NCBI GenBank assembly: GCA_023392035.1
Contig: JAEVZY010000195.1
Location: 1 to 31,036 of the forward strand
DNA length: 31,036 nt
Source: Pseudomonadota bacterium
Lineage (GTDB): Bacteria > Pseudomonadota > Gammaproteobacteria > Burkholderiales > Burkholderiaceae_D
Reading direction: 5' to 3'
Shown here: positions 15,280-23,931 of the stretch, in pieces
Layout of the letters: the number at the start of each line of letters is the position of its first letter
Numbering within the stretch: position 1 is the stretch's first letter
Position numbers and translations under genes: made by a program
The notes under the pieces: model-generated
What the model was told of the DNA's origin: nothing
The model's input: only the letters and a program-made list of their open reading frames with translations
The model's database searches: none

Positions 15280-16311
15280 TCAGTCGTTTCCCTTCACGTT
15301 GAACTGGCGAACGATTTTTCCCCACTCGTCGTACTCGTTCTTCATGAATGCCTCGAACTGTTCGGGGGAAGCCGTCGTGCGGACTTCAGCGCCGAGCAGG
15401 GTCAGCTTCTTGCGCGTCTCCGGCTCGGCCAGGATGGCGTTGACCTCGCTCGCCAGCTTGTTGCGGATCTCGGCAGGTACGCCGGCCGGGGCTACGAAAC
15501 CGAGCCAGGCGCCCATGTCAAATCCGGGGAAACCTTGCTCCGCAACGGTGGGAACATTGGGCAGCAGCTCGGTGCGTTTTGGCGTGCTGACGGCCAGCGC
15601 CTTGAGCTTGCCGCCCTTGACCATGGGCAGCAGCGACACCATGGTGTCGAACGTGACGCTGATCTGCCCGCCGATGATGTCCGTTTGCACCTGCGTGCTG
15701 CCCTTGTAGGGGACATGCGACAACTTCAGCCCGGCGCGCGACATCAGGACCGACATCACGAGGTGGCTGGTGGTTCCGATACCGGTTGTGCCGTAGTTCA
15801 CCGCGTCCGGGTTCTTCCTTGTGATGTCGAGCCACTCCTTGAGGTCTTTCGCCGGATTGTCCGGCGCCACCACAAACAAATAAGGCAGCCACACCAGCAG
15901 CCCGATCGGCGAAAAATCCTTGCGGGCGTCGTACGACAGCTTGCTGTACACGTGAGGATTGATGGCCTGCGGCGCGGACGCCCCGATCATGATGGTGTAG
16001 CCGTCGGGCTTGGAACGCGCGCCTATGCCGGCACCGATACTGCCGCCCGCGCCCGGCCGGTTGTCGACGATGAACTGCTGACCCAGGCGAGTGGAAAGCC
16101 GCTCACCCAGCGTGCGTGCCACGATGTCGGTTGCGGTGCCAGGCGGGAAGCCAACCACGATGGTGACCGGCTTGGAGGGGTACTTGTCCTGGGCCAGGGC
16201 AGGCTGCGCCGCCAGCAGCAGGGCGCTTCCCGCCACGGCTGCCAGCATGCCGAGCGCACGCCGTTTGGAATTGACGCTGCGCGCGCCATCGAGCGGTGCC
16301 TTGAGTCGCAT
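15280..16311 (-). CDS. Tripartite tricarboxylate transporter (TTT/Bug family) substrate-binding protein
   Basis: A 343-aa periplasmic binding protein of the Bug family. The signal peptide ends LLLAAQPALAQ, followed by DKYPSKPVTIVVGFPPGTATDIVAR. NRPGAGGSIGA and the YGTTGIGTTSHL segment are further Bug signatures. The ATG at 16311 is chosen for its AGGAG 6 nt upstream. An in-frame start 9 codons earlier has no ribosome site. No TctA/TctB membrane subunits are in the window, which is common for Bug proteins. Likely ligand: a small organic acid handled by the following aldolase and ThDP enzyme. First gene of the operon. Confidence 0.92.
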   Translation of the reverse strand: MRLKAPLDGARSVNSKRRALGMLAAVAGSALLLAAQPALAQDKYPSKPVTIVVGFPPGTATDIVARTLGERLSTRLGQQFIVDNRPGAGGSIGAGIGARSKPDGYTIMIGASAPQAINPHVYSKLSYDARKDFSPIGLLVWLPYLFVVAPDNPAKDLKEWLDITRKNPDAVNYGTTGIGTTSHLVMSVLMSRAGLKLSHVPYKGSTQVQTDIIGGQISVTFDTMVSLLPMVKGGKLKALAVSTPKRTELLPNVPTVAEQGFPGFDMGAWLGFVAPAGVPAEIRNKLASEVNAILAEPETRKKLTLLGAEVRTTASPEQFEAFMKNEYDEWGKIVRQFNVKGND

Positions 16312-16330
16312 CTTGTCTCCTGTTATGGCT

Positions 16331-16350
16331 TGGTCCATTCATGGGGACCA
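16331..16350. promoter_or_regulatory. Inverted repeat just upstream of the TTT operon
   Basis: TGGTCC and GGACCA flank an 8-bp centre, 20-40 bp upstream of the TTT-gene start. It could be an operator or a leader hairpin. Function inferred from position only. Confidence 0.35.
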
Positions 16351-16402
16351 TAGGAGATCAAGCTTCTCACAGGCAGCTGCGGCAATCATTACCGCGGCCG
16401 CT

Positions 16403-16413
16403 ATAGCAGCTAT
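16403..16413. promoter_or_regulatory. Candidate LysR-type operator, ATAGC-A-GCTAT
   Basis: A perfect 11-bp palindrome in the 171-bp gap between glmS and the TTT operon, about 90 bp before the first operon gene. The ATA...TAT character suits an LTTR site and the operon encodes a LysR protein, but the link is inference. Confidence 0.35.
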
Positions 16414-16482
16414 GCGCGTTCGGCATAGGAGCGAAGCGGCCTGCAGAACACAAAGAGATTGCTGAACAGTGCGGGTTTCCGC

Positions 16483-18312
16483 TTACTCGACCGTCACCGA
16501 CTTCGCCAGATTCCTCGGCTTGTCCACATCCGTGCCGCGCGCCAGGGCCGTGTGATAGGCCAGCAATTGCAGCGGCACCACGTGCAGGATGGGCGAGAGC
16601 AGGCCATAGTGCTCCGGCATGCGGATCACATGCACGCCTTCGCTGGACTGGATCTGCGAATCGCCATCGGCAAACACATACAGCTGGCCGCCGCGGGCGC
16701 GCACTTCCTGCATGTTGGATTTGAGCTTTTCGATCAGGGCGTCGTTGGGCGCCACCGTGACCACCGGCATTTCGGCCGTCACCAGCGCCAGCGGGCCATG
16801 CTTCAGCTCGCCGGCCGGATAGGCCTCGGCGTGGATGTATGAAATTTCCTTGAGCTTCAAGGCGCCTTCCAGCGCGATCGGGTAGTGCAGGCCACGGCCC
16901 AGGAAGAGGGCATTTTCCTTGCGGGCGAAGGCTTCGGCCCAGGCGATCACTTGCGGCTCCAGCGCCAGCACGCTTTGCAGCGCGGTCGGCAGGTGGCGCA
17001 ATTGCTTCAGATGGACTTGTTCCTGTTCGGCGTCGATGCGCCCGCGCAGCTTGGCCAGGGTCAGCGTCAGCAGGAACAGCGCGGTGAGCTGGGTGGTGAA
17101 GGCCTTGGTGGAAGCCACGCCGATTTCAGCGCCGGCGCGCGTCAGGTAAGCCAGTTCGGTTTCGCGCACCATGGCCGAGGTGCCGACGTTGCAGATCGCC
17201 AGCGAATGCTTGTGGCCCAGTTCGCGCGCATATTTGAGCGCGGCCAGGGTATCGGCCGTTTCGCCGGACTGCGACACCACGATCACCAGCGCATTCGGAT
17301 TCACGGCCGGTGTGCGATAGCGGTATTCGCTGGCGATTTCGACATTGGTCGGCAAGCCGGCCAGGCCTTCCAGCCAGTACTTGGCGGTGGTGCCGGCGTA
17401 ATAGCTGGTGCCGCAAGCCAGGATCTGCACGGCGTCGATGTCGGCAAACACCTTGGCGGCATTGGCGCCGAACAGGTCGGGCACAAAGCCCTGCACGCCT
17501 TCCAGGGTGTCGGAGATGGCGCGCGGCTGCTCGAAGATTTCCTTCTGCATGTAGTGGCGATACGGACCGAGGTCGATCGCGCCGGAATAGGCCGTCACGG
17601 TCTGCACCGGGCGCAGCACTTCACGGTCTTCACGGTCGAAGATGCGCACGCGCTCGCGCTGCACATCCACCACATCGCCTTCTTCAAGATAGATGATCTG
17701 GTCGGTGGTGCCGGCCAGGGCCATGGCGTCGGAGGCCAGGAAATTTTCGCCTTTGCCCAGGCCGACGATCAGCGGGCAGCCCTGGCGCGCGCCGACGATG
17801 CGCTCCGGCTCATCCTTGCAAAACACGGCGATGGCAAAGGCGCCGTGCAGGCGCTTGACCACTTTCTGCACCGTGCGCAACAGGTCGCCGTCGTAGTTGT
17901 CATTGATGAGGTGGGCCACGACTTCGGTATCGGTCTGCGATTCGAAGCGATAGCCGCGCGCCTTCAGTTCGGCGCGCAATTCCTCGAAGTTTTCGATGAT
18001 GCCGTTGTGCACCAGGCCGACGCAGTGCTCGCCGCTCTTGTCCGCCGAAAAATGGGGATGCGCATTGTTGGTGGCCGGGGCGCCATGGGTGGCCCAGCGG
18101 GTGTGGGCGATGCCGGTGCCGCCGGCGAATTCGGTCTGCTCCACTTCGCGCGCCAACTCGGCCACGCGCGCCACGCTGCGGGCGCGCTTCAAGCCGCGAT
18201 TGTTGACCGCCACGCCGCAGGAGTCATAGCCGCGGTATTCCAGGCGGCGCAAGCCCTCCAGCAAAATGGGAACGATATTGCGTTGCGCTACTGCGCCGAC
18301 GATGCCGCACAT
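16483..18312 (-). CDS. glmS: Glutamine-fructose-6-phosphate aminotransferase (isomerising)
   Basis: Makes glucosamine-6-phosphate from fructose-6-phosphate and glutamine, the first committed step to UDP-GlcNAc for peptidoglycan and LPS. The full-length 609-aa protein starts MCGIVGAVAQ, with Cys2 as the Ntn nucleophile once Met is removed. The glutaminase domain has HTRWATHG and HNGIIENF. Two SIS domains follow, with ACGTSYYAG and VSQSGETADTL. The C-terminus ends DKPRNLAKSVTVE, as expected. AAGGAAG precedes the ATG by 6 nt. It lies 11 bp downstream of glmU, so the two UDP-GlcNAc genes form one operon. Confidence 0.98.
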   Translation of the reverse strand: MCGIVGAVAQRNIVPILLEGLRRLEYRGYDSCGVAVNNRGLKRARSVARVAELAREVEQTEFAGGTGIAHTRWATHGAPATNNAHPHFSADKSGEHCVGLVHNGIIENFEELRAELKARGYRFESQTDTEVVAHLINDNYDGDLLRTVQKVVKRLHGAFAIAVFCKDEPERIVGARQGCPLIVGLGKGENFLASDAMALAGTTDQIIYLEEGDVVDVQRERVRIFDREDREVLRPVQTVTAYSGAIDLGPYRHYMQKEIFEQPRAISDTLEGVQGFVPDLFGANAAKVFADIDAVQILACGTSYYAGTTAKYWLEGLAGLPTNVEIASEYRYRTPAVNPNALVIVVSQSGETADTLAALKYARELGHKHSLAICNVGTSAMVRETELAYLTRAGAEIGVASTKAFTTQLTALFLLTLTLAKLRGRIDAEQEQVHLKQLRHLPTALQSVLALEPQVIAWAEAFARKENALFLGRGLHYPIALEGALKLKEISYIHAEAYPAGELKHGPLALVTAEMPVVTVAPNDALIEKLKSNMQEVRARGGQLYVFADGDSQIQSSEGVHVIRMPEHYGLLSPILHVVPLQLLAYHTALARGTDVDKPRNLAKSVTVE

Positions 18313-18323
18313 GCGATTCTTCC

Positions 18324-19685
18324 TTAGGTTTTTTGCTTCTTGACCGGACGCTTCCAGCCTTCGATCACCACCTGCCGTGCGCGGGCGATGGTGAGCTTGC
18401 CGGGTGGGGCATCTTTGGTGATGGTGCTGCCGGCTGCGACGTTGGCGCCGCGCCCCACTGTCACTGGCGCCACCAGCATGGTGTCGCTGCCGACGAAGGC
18501 ATCATCCTCGATCACGGTCTTGTGCTTGTTGACGCCGTCGTAATTGACGGTGATGACGCCGGCGCCGATGTTCACGCGGCTGCCGACGTCGGAATCGCCG
18601 ACATAGGCCAGATGGTTGGCCTTGGAGTAATCGGCGATGCGGCTGTTCTTCACTTCAACGAAATTGCCGATATGGACTTCGCGCCCCAGGCTGGCGCCCG
18701 GACGCAGGCGGGCATAGGGACCGATGCGCGACTGTTCGCCCACTTGCGCGTCTTCCAGATGGCAGAAGGCCTGGATGTCGGCGCCGGCGGCCACCCGCAC
18801 ATTGCGCAGCACGCAGTTGGGGCCGATCTTCACGTTGTCGGCCAGCTCGACCTCGCCTTCGAAGACGCAATTGACGTCGATGCTCACATCGCGTCCGCAC
18901 TTGAGGCTGCCGCGCACGTCGATGCGGGCCGGATCGGCCAGGGTCACGCCTTGTTCCAGCAGCGCGCGCGCTTGCTCGCCCTGGTAGATGCGCTCCAGCT
19001 CGGCCAGTTGCGGCTTGCTGTTTACGCCCAGGGTTTCCCATTCCGCGGTCGGCTGGGCCGAGGTGACGGCAACGCCTTCGGCCACGGCACGGGCGACGAT
19101 GTCGGTCAGGTAGTACTCGCCTTGCGCATTGTCGTTCGAGAGTTGCGACAGCCAGCGCTGCAGGCAGCCGGGCGGCACCACCATGATGCCGGTGTTGACT
19201 TCTCGGATGGCAAGCTCGGCCGGGCTGGCGTCTTTTTGCTCGACGATGCGCACAATCTTGCCCGCTTCACGCACAATGCGGCCGTAACCCGTGGGGTTGT
19301 CCAGCTCGACGGTGAGGATTGCCAACTTTTCGCGACCGGCACTGTCCAACAGGGCTTGCAGGGTGGCACTTCGAGTCAGGGGAACATCGCCATACAGCAC
19401 CAGGGTGGGCATGGTCGGATCCAGCGCCGGCAGCGCCTGCATCACGGCGTGGCCGGTTCCCAGTTGCGGTTGCTGCAGGGCGAAGGACAAATCCTCGGCC
19501 TGGACTGCTTGCGGCACCTGTTCGCCGCCATGGCCGTAGACCACGCACAGGTGGCGGGCCGGCAGGGCGCGTGCCGTATCGAGAACATGGGACAGCAAGG
19601 GTTTGCCGGCCAGAGGATGGAGGACCTTGGGGAGCGCCGAATTCATGCGCTTGCCCATGCCCGCAGCGAGGATCACAACATTCAT
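18324..19685 (-). CDS. glmU: Bifunctional GlcNAc-1-phosphate uridyltransferase / glucosamine-1-phosphate acetyltransferase
   Basis: Catalyses the last two steps to UDP-GlcNAc in the cytosol. 453 aa from the chosen ATG (MNVVILAAGMGKRMNSALPKVLH), which carries the nucleotidyltransferase signature. LYGDVPLT and the QLGTGHAVMQA segment follow. The C-terminal half is a left-handed beta helix of hexapeptide repeats, with the acetyltransferase region KNSRIADYSKANHLAYVGDS and NYDGVNKHKTVIEDD. An in-frame ATG nine codons earlier is less likely. It is transcribed ahead of glmS. A very long open frame on the opposite strand is a codon-bias shadow. Confidence 0.98.
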   Translation of the reverse strand: MNVVILAAGMGKRMNSALPKVLHPLAGKPLLSHVLDTARALPARHLCVVYGHGGEQVPQAVQAEDLSFALQQPQLGTGHAVMQALPALDPTMPTLVLYGDVPLTRSATLQALLDSAGREKLAILTVELDNPTGYGRIVREAGKIVRIVEQKDASPAELAIREVNTGIMVVPPGCLQRWLSQLSNDNAQGEYYLTDIVARAVAEGVAVTSAQPTAEWETLGVNSKPQLAELERIYQGEQARALLEQGVTLADPARIDVRGSLKCGRDVSIDVNCVFEGEVELADNVKIGPNCVLRNVRVAAGADIQAFCHLEDAQVGEQSRIGPYARLRPGASLGREVHIGNFVEVKNSRIADYSKANHLAYVGDSDVGSRVNIGAGVITVNYDGVNKHKTVIEDDAFVGSDTMLVAPVTVGRGANVAAGSTITKDAPPGKLTIARARQVVIEGWKRPVKKQKT

Positions 19686-19706
19686 AAAAGTCTGGTCGAC
19701 CTGAGG

Positions 19707-20600
19707 ATGCAAAAGTTTAGCACGCAGCAGTACTCACTTCCCTTGCGGACACTTCTGCTTGCCTTGCTGTTGGCGGCCCTGGCCGGCTGCAGCCTGGGGC
19801 GCATGGCCTACAACAACGGCGAGATGCTGTCGCAGATCTGGCTGGATCGCTATGTCGACTTTACGGAAGAGCAAAAGCCCTTCGTCCAGCGCGAGGTCGA
19901 CCAGTTGTTTGCCTGGCACCGGCGCGAGCAATTGCCGGCGTATATCGAGATTCTGCAGAAAGCGCAGCAAAGGGCGCAGCGCCCGGTCAGCGAGGATGAG
20001 GTCAGGGCCGACTACGACTTGATCCGGACCAAAGTCCTGGTGATCGTCGAGCAGGCCCTGCCTTCCCTGGCCGACCTGGCCTTGTCCCTGCAGCCCGAGC
20101 AGATTGCGCATCTGGAAAATAAATTTGCCAACAATAACGAGGACTATCGTAGGGAACACCTGCGCGGTGACATTGAGCAACGTCATCACACGCGGTACAA
20201 GAAGGCATTGAAGCAAGCCGAATACTTTTTCGGCAATTTCAGCGATCAGCAGGCGCAGCGCCTGCAAGCCTTGTCGCGCGCGCGGCCGCTGAACAATGAG
20301 CTGGTGCTGGAATTTCACAAGCGGCGCCAGCAGGAGATGCTGGCCATGCTGAAGAAAATCCAGGCCGAGCGTCCGCCGCGCGATGCGGTGATCGGGATGC
20401 TGCGCGCCTATGTGAAGGCCACCATGGATTACTACGGCAATCCGGAATTCAAGGCCTTCTACCACGCCTATGAGGCGGCCACCATCCACCAGGTGACCGA
20501 AGTCATCAACCACACCACGCCGCAGCAGAAGCAGCACCTGGTGAACAACCTGCAGAAGTGGATCGACGACTTCAAGCGCTTGCGCAAGATGGAGCCCTGA
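19707..20600 (+). CDS. DUF6279-type lipoprotein of unknown function
   Basis: A 297-aa probable lipoprotein. The hydrophobic leader LRTLLLALLLAALAGC gives a clear lipobox. A largely helical, charged body follows, beginning YNNGEMLSQIWLDRYVDFTEEQKPFV, typical of the DUF6279 group of betaproteobacteria. The function is unknown. The start is uncertain: GAGG directly abuts this ATG, which is poor spacing, and no better in-frame start precedes the lipobox. Only 21 bp separate it from the divergent glmU start, so its promoter must overlap glmU. It converges with ttcA. Confidence 0.75.
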   Translation: MQKFSTQQYSLPLRTLLLALLLAALAGCSLGRMAYNNGEMLSQIWLDRYVDFTEEQKPFVQREVDQLFAWHRREQLPAYIEILQKAQQRAQRPVSEDEVRADYDLIRTKVLVIVEQALPSLADLALSLQPEQIAHLENKFANNNEDYRREHLRGDIEQRHHTRYKKALKQAEYFFGNFSDQQAQRLQALSRARPLNNELVLEFHKRRQQEMLAMLKKIQAERPPRDAVIGMLRAYVKATMDYYGNPEFKAFYHAYEAATIHQVTEVINHTTPQQKQHLVNNLQKWIDDFKRLRKMEP

Positions 20601-20620
20601 AGCCCCTTGCAGGCGGGCTC
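20592..20620. terminator. Hairpin across the convergent stop codons
   Basis: GAGCCC (20592-20597) and GGGCTC (20615-20620) form a 6-bp stem that spans both stop codons of the converging lipoprotein and ttcA genes. There is no T-tract on either side, so it would be a weak or factor-dependent terminator at best. Confidence 0.35.
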
Positions 20621-21554
20621 AATCTTCGTCCGGCCGCGCCATGAAGTTGATGGTGTTGGCCGGCGGTGCGCAGGGCTCTTCGTCGAAGGCGATATCGCCC
20701 TCGGCCCTGGCCTCGCCGTCCAGCTTGAGGCCGACGAAATCGAAAGCCTGGCGATCCATCAGGTGCGAAGGCACCAACGTGGAGAGGGCGGAGAAGGTGT
20801 TCTCGACCCGGCCCGGATATTTCTTTTCCCAGTCGCGCAGCATGGCCTTGATCTGCTTGCGCTGCAGGTTTTCCTGGCTGCCGCACAGGTCGCAGGGAAT
20901 GATGGGAAATTCGCGCAGGGCGGCCCAGCGCTCGGTGTCTTCTTCCCGCACATAGGCCAGCGGCCGGATCACGATGTGACGGCCGTCGTCGCTTTGCAGC
21001 TTGGGCGGCATGCCCTTCAACTTGGCGCCGAAGAACAGGTTGAGGAAAAAGGTTTCCAGGATGTCGTCACGATGATGGCCAAGCGCGATCTTGGTCGCGC
21101 CCAGTTCGGAAGCCACCCGGTACAGGATGCCGCGCCGCAGGCGCGAGCACAGCGAGCAGGTGGTCTTGCCTTCGGGGATCACGCGCTTGACGATGCTGTA
21201 GGTGTCCTGGTTTTCGATGTGATAGGGCACCCCTATGCTTTCAAGGTAGGCTGGCAGCACGTCGGCCGGGAAGTTGGGCTGTTTCTGGTCGAGGTTGACG
21301 GCCACGATGTCGAATTTGATCGGCGCCCGCTCGCGCAGCGTGAGCAGGATGTCGAGCAGGGCGTAGCTGTCCTTTCCGCCGGAAAGGCAGACCATGACCT
21401 TGTCGCCATCCTCGATCATGTTGAAGTCGCCGATCGCCTGGCCGACCAGGCGGCACAGGCGCTTGTGCAGCTTGTTGTTTTCGAACGCGGCCTTCTCGGC
21501 GCGGCGCTGGGTCATGGGCAACGACTGGGGCAGCGACTGGGCGGTGGCGCTCAT
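20619..21554 (-). CDS. ttcA: tRNA 2-thiocytidine(32) synthetase TtcA
   Basis: ATP-dependent tRNA thiolase that makes s2C at position 32 of some tRNAs, using a [4Fe-4S] cluster. The 311-aa protein has the PP-loop SGGKDS (58-63) and two CxxC pairs, CSLC (134-137) and CDLC (222-225), as in the TtcA family. GHHRDDILETFFLNLFF is also diagnostic. The ATG at 21554 overlaps the folB stop (ATGA). A start 15 codons upstream would fall inside folB and is rejected. Probably translationally coupled to folB, although the functions are unrelated. Confidence 0.96.
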   Translation of the reverse strand: MSATAQSLPQSLPMTQRRAEKAAFENNKLHKRLCRLVGQAIGDFNMIEDGDKVMVCLSGGKDSYALLDILLTLRERAPIKFDIVAVNLDQKQPNFPADVLPAYLESIGVPYHIENQDTYSIVKRVIPEGKTTCSLCSRLRRGILYRVASELGATKIALGHHRDDILETFFLNLFFGAKLKGMPPKLQSDDGRHIVIRPLAYVREEDTERWAALREFPIIPCDLCGSQENLQRKQIKAMLRDWEKKYPGRVENTFSALSTLVPSHLMDRQAFDFVGLKLDGEARAEGDIAFDEEPCAPPANTINFMARPDED

Positions 21555-21949
21555 GCGGCCTCCTTGACGTGGAAGACTTCCACGCCGACGCCGTCGCAAT
21601 CGGGATAGACGTCCGGCTTTTCGGTGGAAACCCGCACCGCCTGCACCTTGGGATGGGCCAGCATGGCACGCGCCACATCGTCACACAGGGTTTCCTGCAG
21701 ATGGATATGGCCTTGCTCCACGCGCTTGGCGATGGTGGCGCGCATGAAGTCGTAATCGACCACTTCCTGCAGGCTGTCCTTGTGCGGGGTGGACAGGGCC
21801 AGCGGGATGAACAGGTCGACATTGATCAGCACGCGCTGTTCGCCGCGCTTTTCGAAATCGTGCACACCGATGTTGATGCGCACCTCGTAATTGCGCAGGA
21901 AGAGGCGGCGGCAGGCGGCGAGCTGGGGGTAGGACAGGGCGACAGGCAT
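21551..21949 (-). CDS. folB: Dihydroneopterin aldolase
   Basis: Converts 7,8-dihydroneopterin to 6-hydroxymethyl-dihydropterin plus glycolaldehyde, in folate biosynthesis. The 132-aa size is normal. NYEVRINIGVHDFEKRGEQRV, VVDYDFMRATI and HIHLQETLCDDVARAML match the FolB pattern of substrate-contacting and catalytic segments. It is flanked upstream on the same strand by a pteridine-reductase-like SDR, which fits a small folate/pterin operon, and overlaps ttcA downstream. Confidence 0.92.
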   Translation of the reverse strand: MPVALSYPQLAACRRLFLRNYEVRINIGVHDFEKRGEQRVLINVDLFIPLALSTPHKDSLQEVVDYDFMRATIAKRVEQGHIHLQETLCDDVARAMLAHPKVQAVRVSTEKPDVYPDCDGVGVEVFHVKEAA

Positions 21950-21952
21950 GAT

Positions 21953-22720
21953 TTATTTCGCAATGAACATCACATCGCGTGGCAGCGCCAGCAGATGCTG
22001 GCCGCCATCGACATAGAGGGTGGTGCCGGTGATGGCCGGCGATTCGGCGGCAAAGCATACCGCAGCGGCCACGTCTTCGGGACCGCTGGCGCGCTTCAAC
22101 GGTGTCATGGCATGGGCGCGCTGGAATTCTTCCTCGGTCTGGTCGCCGGAAAGCAGGGTCAGGCCGGGCGCCACGCCCACCACGCGCAGCGCCGGCGCCA
22201 GCGCCTGGGCCAGCATGACGGTGGCGGTTTGCAGCGCCGCCTTGGACAAGGTGTAGGAAAGATAATCCGGGTTGAGGTTGGCCAGCTTCTGGTCCAGCAG
22301 ATTGATCACGACCGACTGCGCGCCGGCCGGGGTGGCCGCCGCCAGCGCCTGCGCCAGCAACAGCGGCGCGCGCAGGTTGACGTGCATGTGGCGGTCCAGC
22401 GAGGCGGCGTTCACGCTGCGCGCGTCGTCATAGCTGAACAGCGAGGCATTGTTGACCAGGCATGTGATGGGGCCCAGGGCGTCTGCCGCGCGTGCCAGCA
22501 GCTTGCTTGCCGCAGTTTCGTCGGCCAGATCGCATTCCAGCGCCACCGCCTTGCGGCCCAGCGCCTCGATCTCGGCCACGGTGGCGTGCGCCTCGGAGGC
22601 CGAGCTGCCGTAATGCACGGCCACATTCCAGCCGCGCGCGGCCAGGGCCAGGGCGATATGGCGTCCCAGGCGCTTGCCGGCGCCGGTGACCAAAGCATTC
22701 TTCTGGACAGGGTTGGACAT
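21953..22720 (-). CDS. Pteridine-reductase-like SDR (FolM/PTR1 type)
   Basis: A 255-aa SDR. The nucleotide motif TGAGKRLG is the TGX3RXG form of pteridine reductases. The catalytic Ser position is Asp (VINLLDQKL), as in PTR1/FolM, while Tyr and Lys are kept (YLSYTLSKAAL). NNAS follows the usual NNAG position. Reduction of dihydromonapterin or dihydrobiopterin is the likely role, supported by folB 3 bp downstream. The ATG at 22720 is chosen from alignment with SDR N-termini; an in-frame ATG at 22756 is possible. No clear Shine-Dalgarno for either. Confidence 0.82.
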   Translation of the reverse strand: MSNPVQKNALVTGAGKRLGRHIALALAARGWNVAVHYGSSASEAHATVAEIEALGRKAVALECDLADETAASKLLARAADALGPITCLVNNASLFSYDDARSVNAASLDRHMHVNLRAPLLLAQALAAATPAGAQSVVINLLDQKLANLNPDYLSYTLSKAALQTATVMLAQALAPALRVVGVAPGLTLLSGDQTEEEFQRAHAMTPLKRASGPEDVAAAVCFAAESPAITGTTLYVDGGQHLLALPRDVMFIAK

Positions 22721-22763
22721 GGAATGAATCAGCTCTGGAAGGTCTGGATCTGGCATCCGCCAC

Positions 22764-22769
22764 TACAAT
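22764..22769 (+). promoter_or_regulatory. -10 box (TACAAT) suggesting a leaderless mRNA
   Basis: TACAAT ends 6 nt before the ATG of the methyltransferase gene, so transcription would begin at or next to the start codon. There is no Shine-Dalgarno. The -35 region is poor. Confidence 0.45.
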
Positions 22770-22775
22770 AGCGCC

Positions 22776-23924
22776 ATGCAACTGCAACTACCCGAACCAT
22801 TACCCGAAGCGCTGGCGGCGTCAAACGCGTTGCGCCAGGTCATCGTCAGCGAAATCGAAAACAGCGGCGGCTGGATCGGTTTTGACCGCTACATGGAGCT
22901 GGCGCTGTATGCGCCCGGACTGGGCTATTACAGCGGCGGTTCGGCCAAACTGGGGAAAGACGGTGATTTTACAACCGCCCCGGAAATGACGCCCCTGTTC
23001 GGACGAACCCTGGCCCGGCTGGCGGCGCAGTTGTTTGCGCAATGTCCGGCGCAGATCCTCGAATTCGGCGCCGGCACCGGCAAGCTGGCGCGCGACATCC
23101 TTGCCGAACTGCAGGCGCTGGGGCAGCCGGCAACTTCCTACCAAATCGTCGAACTGTCCGGCGAATTGCGCCAGCGCCAGCAGCAGACTCTGAGCGGATT
23201 CCCGCAAGTGCAATGGCTGGACCGCATGCCGGAGAGTTTTTCCGGCCTGGTCATCGCCAATGAAGTGCTGGACGCGATTCCCGTGCGCCTGCTGTGCCGC
23301 CAGGCGCAAGGCTGGCTGGAACGCGGCGTGTCGCTGAAAGAGGGCCAGCTGGCTTTTGCCGACCAGCCCCTGGCCGCCGAAGAACTGGCGGTCTTGCTGC
23401 CGCAGATACCGGACGTGGAAGAGCTGCCGCAAGGCTATGTGACCGAGGTGCATCCGCTGGCGCGCGCCTGGAGTGCCAGCGTGGGCGCCATGCTGCAACA
23501 GGGCGCCGCAATTTTCATCGATTACGGTTTTCCGGCGCGCGAATACTATCTGGGCCAGCGCAGTCGCGGCACGCTGATGTGCCATTACCGCCATCATTCC
23601 CACGACGATCCCTTTTATCTGCCCGGCTTGCAGGACATTACCGCGCATGTCGATTTCACCGATGTCGCCCGCGCCGGCCTGCAGAGCGGGGCGGATTTGC
23701 TGCTCTACACCAGCCAGGCCAATTTCCTGCTTTCGGCCGGTCTGCCGCAACTGCTGAGCGAGGTGTCGCCGGACGAGCACCTGCGCTATCTGCCCATGGC
23801 CAATGCCGTGCAAAAGCTGACTTCCCCGGCCGAGATGGGGGAATTGTTCAAGGTGCTGGTGCTGGGGCGCGGCATCGCCCTGCCGCCGGAAATGCTGCGC
23901 GCCGACCGCAGCCATCGTCTGTGA
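22776..23924 (+). CDS. MidA/NDUFAF7-family SAM-dependent methyltransferase (DUF185)
   Basis: A 382-aa class I methyltransferase of the NDUFAF7/MidA group; mitochondrial homologues methylate an Arg of complex I. IGFDRYMELALYAPGLGYYS, FTTAPEMTPLFGRTLAR and the SAM loop ILEFGAGTGKLARDIL are the family signatures. FSGLVIANEVLDAIPVRL follows, as usual. Whether the bacterial protein has the same target is not known. It is divergent from the pteridine reductase gene with a gap of 55 bp. It is followed at 8 bp by the DUF2905 pair. Confidence 0.92.
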   Translation: MQLQLPEPLPEALAASNALRQVIVSEIENSGGWIGFDRYMELALYAPGLGYYSGGSAKLGKDGDFTTAPEMTPLFGRTLARLAAQLFAQCPAQILEFGAGTGKLARDILAELQALGQPATSYQIVELSGELRQRQQQTLSGFPQVQWLDRMPESFSGLVIANEVLDAIPVRLLCRQAQGWLERGVSLKEGQLAFADQPLAAEELAVLLPQIPDVEELPQGYVTEVHPLARAWSASVGAMLQQGAAIFIDYGFPAREYYLGQRSRGTLMCHYRHHSHDDPFYLPGLQDITAHVDFTDVARAGLQSGADLLLYTSQANFLLSAGLPQLLSEVSPDEHLRYLPMANAVQKLTSPAEMGELFKVLVLGRGIALPPEMLRADRSHRL

Positions 23925-23931
23925 GACGCGC

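Noticed and set aside
18333..19706. Very long plus-strand open frame running opposite glmU into the lipoprotein gene
   Set aside because: It is the antisense shadow of glmU; the residue pattern (Ala, His, Gly, Asp-rich) is typical of antisense GC-rich coding sequence, and glmU is certain on the other strand. Only the part from 19707 is kept.
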